A model generated the notes under the pieces. That model worked only from the letters and a program-made list of their open reading frames with translations, was not told the origin of the DNA and ran no database searches. A program made the position numbers and the translations under genes. This document shows positions 52,279 to 54,759 of a DNA stretch of 54,759 nucleotides, piece by piece; position 1 is the stretch's first letter; every line of letters starts with the position of its first letter. The stretch is taken from NCBI GenBank assembly GCA_003164035.1, contig PLRS01000066.1, forward strand, positions 1 to 54,759, written 5' to 3'. Origin of the DNA: Bryobacterales bacterium (GTDB lineage: Bacteria; Acidobacteriota; Terriglobia; Bryobacterales; Bryobacteraceae).

Positions 52279-53009
52279 AGCTCTCTGTCAAGCTTGCCCT
52301 GATTCACGCCCTGGCCAGCGCGCTGCTGCTCTGGCTGGGCTACTACTGGCTGGGATTGGGTGAAGGGCGCGCAGCGGCGCTGCTATGGAGTGCGCTGGTG
52401 GCCGTGGCGCTGGTCTCGCTGGGAAGCTGGTGCTACGGGGCGGCGTTTCTCTATTTCGACGCGCCGGTGCTGGCGGCCTGGCGCACGGCGCTGCGGCATC
52501 TGTTGCCGCTGGCGGTGGCGGCGGTATTTCTGGCGATCCTTTACTTCGCGCTCGACGGTTTCGCCGCATCGCGCAATTCCTGGGCGGCCACGACCGCGTC
52601 GTGGTTCACGCTGAAGCTGCGCAAGCCGGTGCGGCCGGCGGCCGTGCTGCGGGTAATCGAGATCGTGCTGTGGCTGGTGCGCTGGATGGTGCTGCCGGTG
52701 CTGTGGCTTCCGATGGTGGCGGGGATTGCCTCGCTCGGGTGGCGGGGCTTTCGGGCGGTCGGCTCGCGGTGGCGCAAACCGCTCTACTGGGTGGAAGCGC
52801 CGGTGCTGTTGCTGATGGCCGCGTGGCTGCCGCTGAAGCTGCTGGCATGGGTACCGGAGATGGCCGGCTTCGGGCTGCAGATGGCGAGTTTCGCGGCGCG
52901 CGCCGCCGCGGCTTATTTGCTTTTCGTGGCGGGCTGGCTGGCAATTGCCTTCGTCACCTCGGGCGGCAAACCGCGCCTCACCCAACCCAAGACCGCCGTT
53001 TCGCCATAG
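52275..53009 (+). CDS. Membrane protein linked to the alpha-2-macroglobulin locus
   Basis: This 244-residue protein has about six hydrophobic segments (IHALASALLLWLGYYWLGLG, LLWSALVAVALVSLGSW, LLPLAVAAVFLAILYFAL, VIEIVLWLVRWMVLPVLWLP and two more). The ATG overlaps the alpha-2-macroglobulin stop in an ATGA arrangement, so the two are co-translated. I recognise no family. Its 3' end overlaps the convergent SpoIID gene by 97 bases. A role in placing or anchoring the macroglobulin at the membrane is possible, from position alone. Confidence 0.78.
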   Translation: MKLSVKLALIHALASALLLWLGYYWLGLGEGRAAALLWSALVAVALVSLGSWCYGAAFLYFDAPVLAAWRTALRHLLPLAVAAVFLAILYFALDGFAASRNSWAATTASWFTLKLRKPVRPAAVLRVIEIVLWLVRWMVLPVLWLPMVAGIASLGWRGFRAVGSRWRKPLYWVEAPVLLLMAAWLPLKLLAWVPEMAGFGLQMASFAARAAAAYLLFVAGWLAIAFVTSGGKPRLTQPKTAVSP

Positions 53010-54406
53010 CGGCCGGCCAGCGCCGTGACTTCCGCCTCGGCTTCGGCGTAGGCGCGGCGCGCGGTTTGGAGGTTCGACCGGTCCAGCAGCTCCGTGTCGG
53101 CGGGAGCTCGCGGCGGGGCCGTGGTTTCGCCGCCGCGTTCCAAATATTCCACCAGACCTTCCCGAAACCACAGCGGAAGCCCCGGCGCGGCCTGAGATTC
53201 GACGAGCAGGTGGGCCAGTTCGTGGCCGATGGTGGAATCGAGCGCGCCGCTCCTCGCCAGCGTGGCTACGGGCTGCAGGTCGATGCGCCGGCCAACCGTG
53301 TGCGCGGCGACCCAGCCGGGCTCGCCGGTGGCGTCGCGAAAAGTATCGAGGTCGGGGAAAACGCGCAGCTCGATCTTGTCGGGGACGGGCCAGTGCGTTC
53401 GGGCGGCCAGGACGCGCAACTGCCGCTCGGCGGTGGAAAGCGCGGCGCGGTCGGTTGCGGGGCGCGCGGTGATGAGGGTGATGCGGTCGCCCGAAAGGCG
53501 CTGCCAGGCCAGGCCGCGGCCGGTCAAACCCGCCACCGTGCCGGGATAATAGAACGCCAGGATTTCGCGCCAGCTTGAACCGCCCAAGCCCATTTGCTCC
53601 GCGCCGCGCTGGCACAGGCCCACGCCGTGGCCGGAGCCCTTGCCGCGAAATATCCATTGGCCGCCGTTGCCCTCCACTTCGTAGAAATCGCCGCGCAGGG
53701 TATTCCAGCCCAACTCACGGCCGATGGCCAGGCGAAACGAGCCGGCGGCGATGCGCACCGATTCACCGCCGCCCGAAAGCAGCAGCGTGCGCGCCCGGCC
53801 GGAAGCCGTGCGTTCGGCGATGGCGATGCGTTCCGGCTGCCGGGGCGCGCGCAGGCCAGCTCGGCGCAAAACTTGGCCCACCTTGCGGGGATCTAGGCTC
53901 GAACGCCACGCCGCCGGCCCGCGCAAACAGTTGGGATCGGCATGGCTGGTCAAATAGGGCGCCGCCAGCTCCGGCCAGACCGCGCCGGCGTCCTCAGTGC
54001 GCCCGCCGCAATCCTGGCTGTAAGGAGTAAAGGCCGGCTTGCCCTGGTACCACAACAATTCCCCCGCGCTTTCGGCTGCTATGGATTCCAGGCGCGGGGT
54101 AATGCCTTTCGGCTCGATCCGCTGGCAATGGGTGGTGTCGCAAAAATCGTATCCCTCGCTGGCATGCCGACCTTTGAGGCGCACGGCGTACGTCCGCGCC
54201 GCCACCGCCAGCGCCTGGAGCGCCGCGTCCGATTGCAGCACCCCGCCTTCACCGGCGAGCACCGCGGCCACGTAACGTTCCGGCGGCATTTCGACCACGC
54301 CTGCGCCGCGCACGGAGATGCGGAGGTTAGCGGCTGGCGCAAGCTGGGGCGCGAAAAGCAATAGCGCGACGGCTAGCAGTATACCAGCCGGTACGCTTGT
54401 TTCCAT
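52913..54406 (-). CDS. SpoIID/LytB-domain protein fused to a metallopeptidase-like domain
   Basis: From ATG 54406 the protein is 497 residues with a signal peptide (VPAGILLAVALLLFAP). Residues about 27-300 form a SpoIID/LytB domain: PPERYVAAVLAGEGG (E53, the lytic transglycosylase residue), ALQALAVAARTYAVR, CGGRTEDAGAVWPE and GKGSGHGVGLCQRGAEQMG. Residues about 340-480 add a gluzincin (peptidase MA-like) part with HELAH (395-399) and WFREGLVEYLE, where E416 is the third ligand. SpoIID cuts stem-peptide-free glycan strands; a protease-like domain on the same chain is unusual. It converges with the alpha-2-macroglobulin operon. Confidence 0.9.
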   Translation of the reverse strand: METSVPAGILLAVALLLFAPQLAPAANLRISVRGAGVVEMPPERYVAAVLAGEGGVLQSDAALQALAVAARTYAVRLKGRHASEGYDFCDTTHCQRIEPKGITPRLESIAAESAGELLWYQGKPAFTPYSQDCGGRTEDAGAVWPELAAPYLTSHADPNCLRGPAAWRSSLDPRKVGQVLRRAGLRAPRQPERIAIAERTASGRARTLLLSGGGESVRIAAGSFRLAIGRELGWNTLRGDFYEVEGNGGQWIFRGKGSGHGVGLCQRGAEQMGLGGSSWREILAFYYPGTVAGLTGRGLAWQRLSGDRITLITARPATDRAALSTAERQLRVLAARTHWPVPDKIELRVFPDLDTFRDATGEPGWVAAHTVGRRIDLQPVATLARSGALDSTIGHELAHLLVESQAAPGLPLWFREGLVEYLERGGETTAPPRAPADTELLDRSNLQTARRAYAEAEAEVTALAGRYGETAVLGWVRRGLPPEVTKAIASQPATKSK

Positions 54407-54510
54407 CCGGCAGAGATTCACTCGGGCGTTTTGGGTACACGGAGGGTGCCAAATTGGCGACATTGCCGTTCAAATTGTATTACAGACCGAAACGAGTGGC
54501 TTTTTTCGCT

Positions 54511-54759
54511 TCAGGCGGCCCTGCGGAGGGGCTTTGGGGTCGCCTGGAGGAGCTTTTTGGCTTCGGCGAGGCGGGTCAGGTGGGTGGCGAGGCGGGCGAT
54601 TTCGGGGATTGAAAAATCAAATTGCGGGGGGAAGGCCTGGCGCGGGTAGTCGCGCGCGATGTCGCAGGTTTCTCCTTTGCTTTCCGCGAGTTGGGTGAGG
54701 AGGGAGACCTCTTCGGCGACGCGCTGGAGGGCTGCCTGGCGCTGCTGCTGGAGCTCGTC
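54511..54759 (-). CDS. C-terminal part of an unknown protein (runs off the window)
   Basis: On the minus strand an open frame enters from beyond 54759 and ends at a TGA (54513-54511). The 82 visible residues are mostly helical: ALQRVAEEVSLLTQLAESKG, then DIARDYPRQAFPPQFDFSIP, and finally IARLATHLTRLAEAKKLL with TPKPLRRAA at the end. The start and most of the protein are missing. I do not recognise it. It would be upstream of, and in the same direction as, the SpoIID gene, with a gap of about 100 bases. Confidence 0.6.
   Translation of the reverse strand, partial: DELQQQRQAALQRVAEEVSLLTQLAESKGETCDIARDYPRQAFPPQFDFSIPEIARLATHLTRLAEAKKLLQATPKPLRRAA

Noticed and set aside
1-54759. tRNA, rRNA or CRISPR elements
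   Set aside because: I saw no cloverleaf with a conserved T-loop (GGTTCRAATCC-like), no rRNA signature and no direct repeats with regular unique spacers. The AGCTGAN array has no spacers.

Overview
The window looks like a chromosomal segment of a GC-rich Acidobacteriota bacterium, most likely a Bryobacterales / Candidatus Solibacter-type organism. This is inference from gene content: an Oar-like TonB receptor with an N-terminal carboxypeptidase-regulatory domain, a BshB1-type bacillithiol deacetylase, a DUF6807 (PmoA-like) protein, many secreted enzymes with Tat or Sec signals, and dense palindromic intergenic repeats. No rRNA, tRNA, CRISPR array or prophage was seen.

Left part (1-19.8 kb). 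A decayed ISAzo13-type transposase end is followed by proline dehydrogenase, two small envelope proteins, a DegT sugar aminotransferase that runs into a DUF433/DUF5615 toxin-antitoxin pair, and a strip of decayed toxin-antitoxin genes (4.07-5.07 kb). Then come secreted or transport genes: a BNR-propeller protein, a cupin, an esterase, an APC permease and a Tat-exported GH2 beta-galactosidase. A compact minus-strand operon (PfkB kinase, rhomboid protease, BshB1, HAD phosphatase) and a secreted phosphodiesterase follow.

Middle part (19.8-34.5 kb). GlpT-type transporter, TonB-dependent receptor and GlpD glycerol-3-phosphate dehydrogenase form a likely glycerol-phosphate uptake and oxidation locus, with a good sigma70-type promoter in front. 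After greA and a CDP-alcohol phosphatidyltransferase comes the clearest regulatory unit: a lysine riboswitch (27837-28017) heading dapE-asd-lysC-dapB-dapA-dapD and closed by an intrinsic terminator at 34463-34488. Three different repeat families sit in the three widest gaps of this operon.

Right part (34.5-54.8 kb). This holds PIN-like and VapBC toxin modules, an oxidoreductase, an EamA transporter, bacteriohemerythrin, a zinc-ribbon methyltransferase, an AlgH homologue with an apparent signal peptide, an isolated nuoA, a DUF6807 protein, a cupin, and a Tat-exported aldo/keto reductase with two iron-sulfur motifs. The end is an envelope locus: DUF1175 (NlpC/P60-like), a 1545-residue alpha-2-macroglobulin with an intact CVEQ thioester motif, a membrane protein, and a convergent SpoIID-metallopeptidase fusion.

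A roughly 145-bp, MITE-like palindromic repeat occurs at least eight times, whole or as arms. In two places its end supplies the stop codon of the neighbouring gene.
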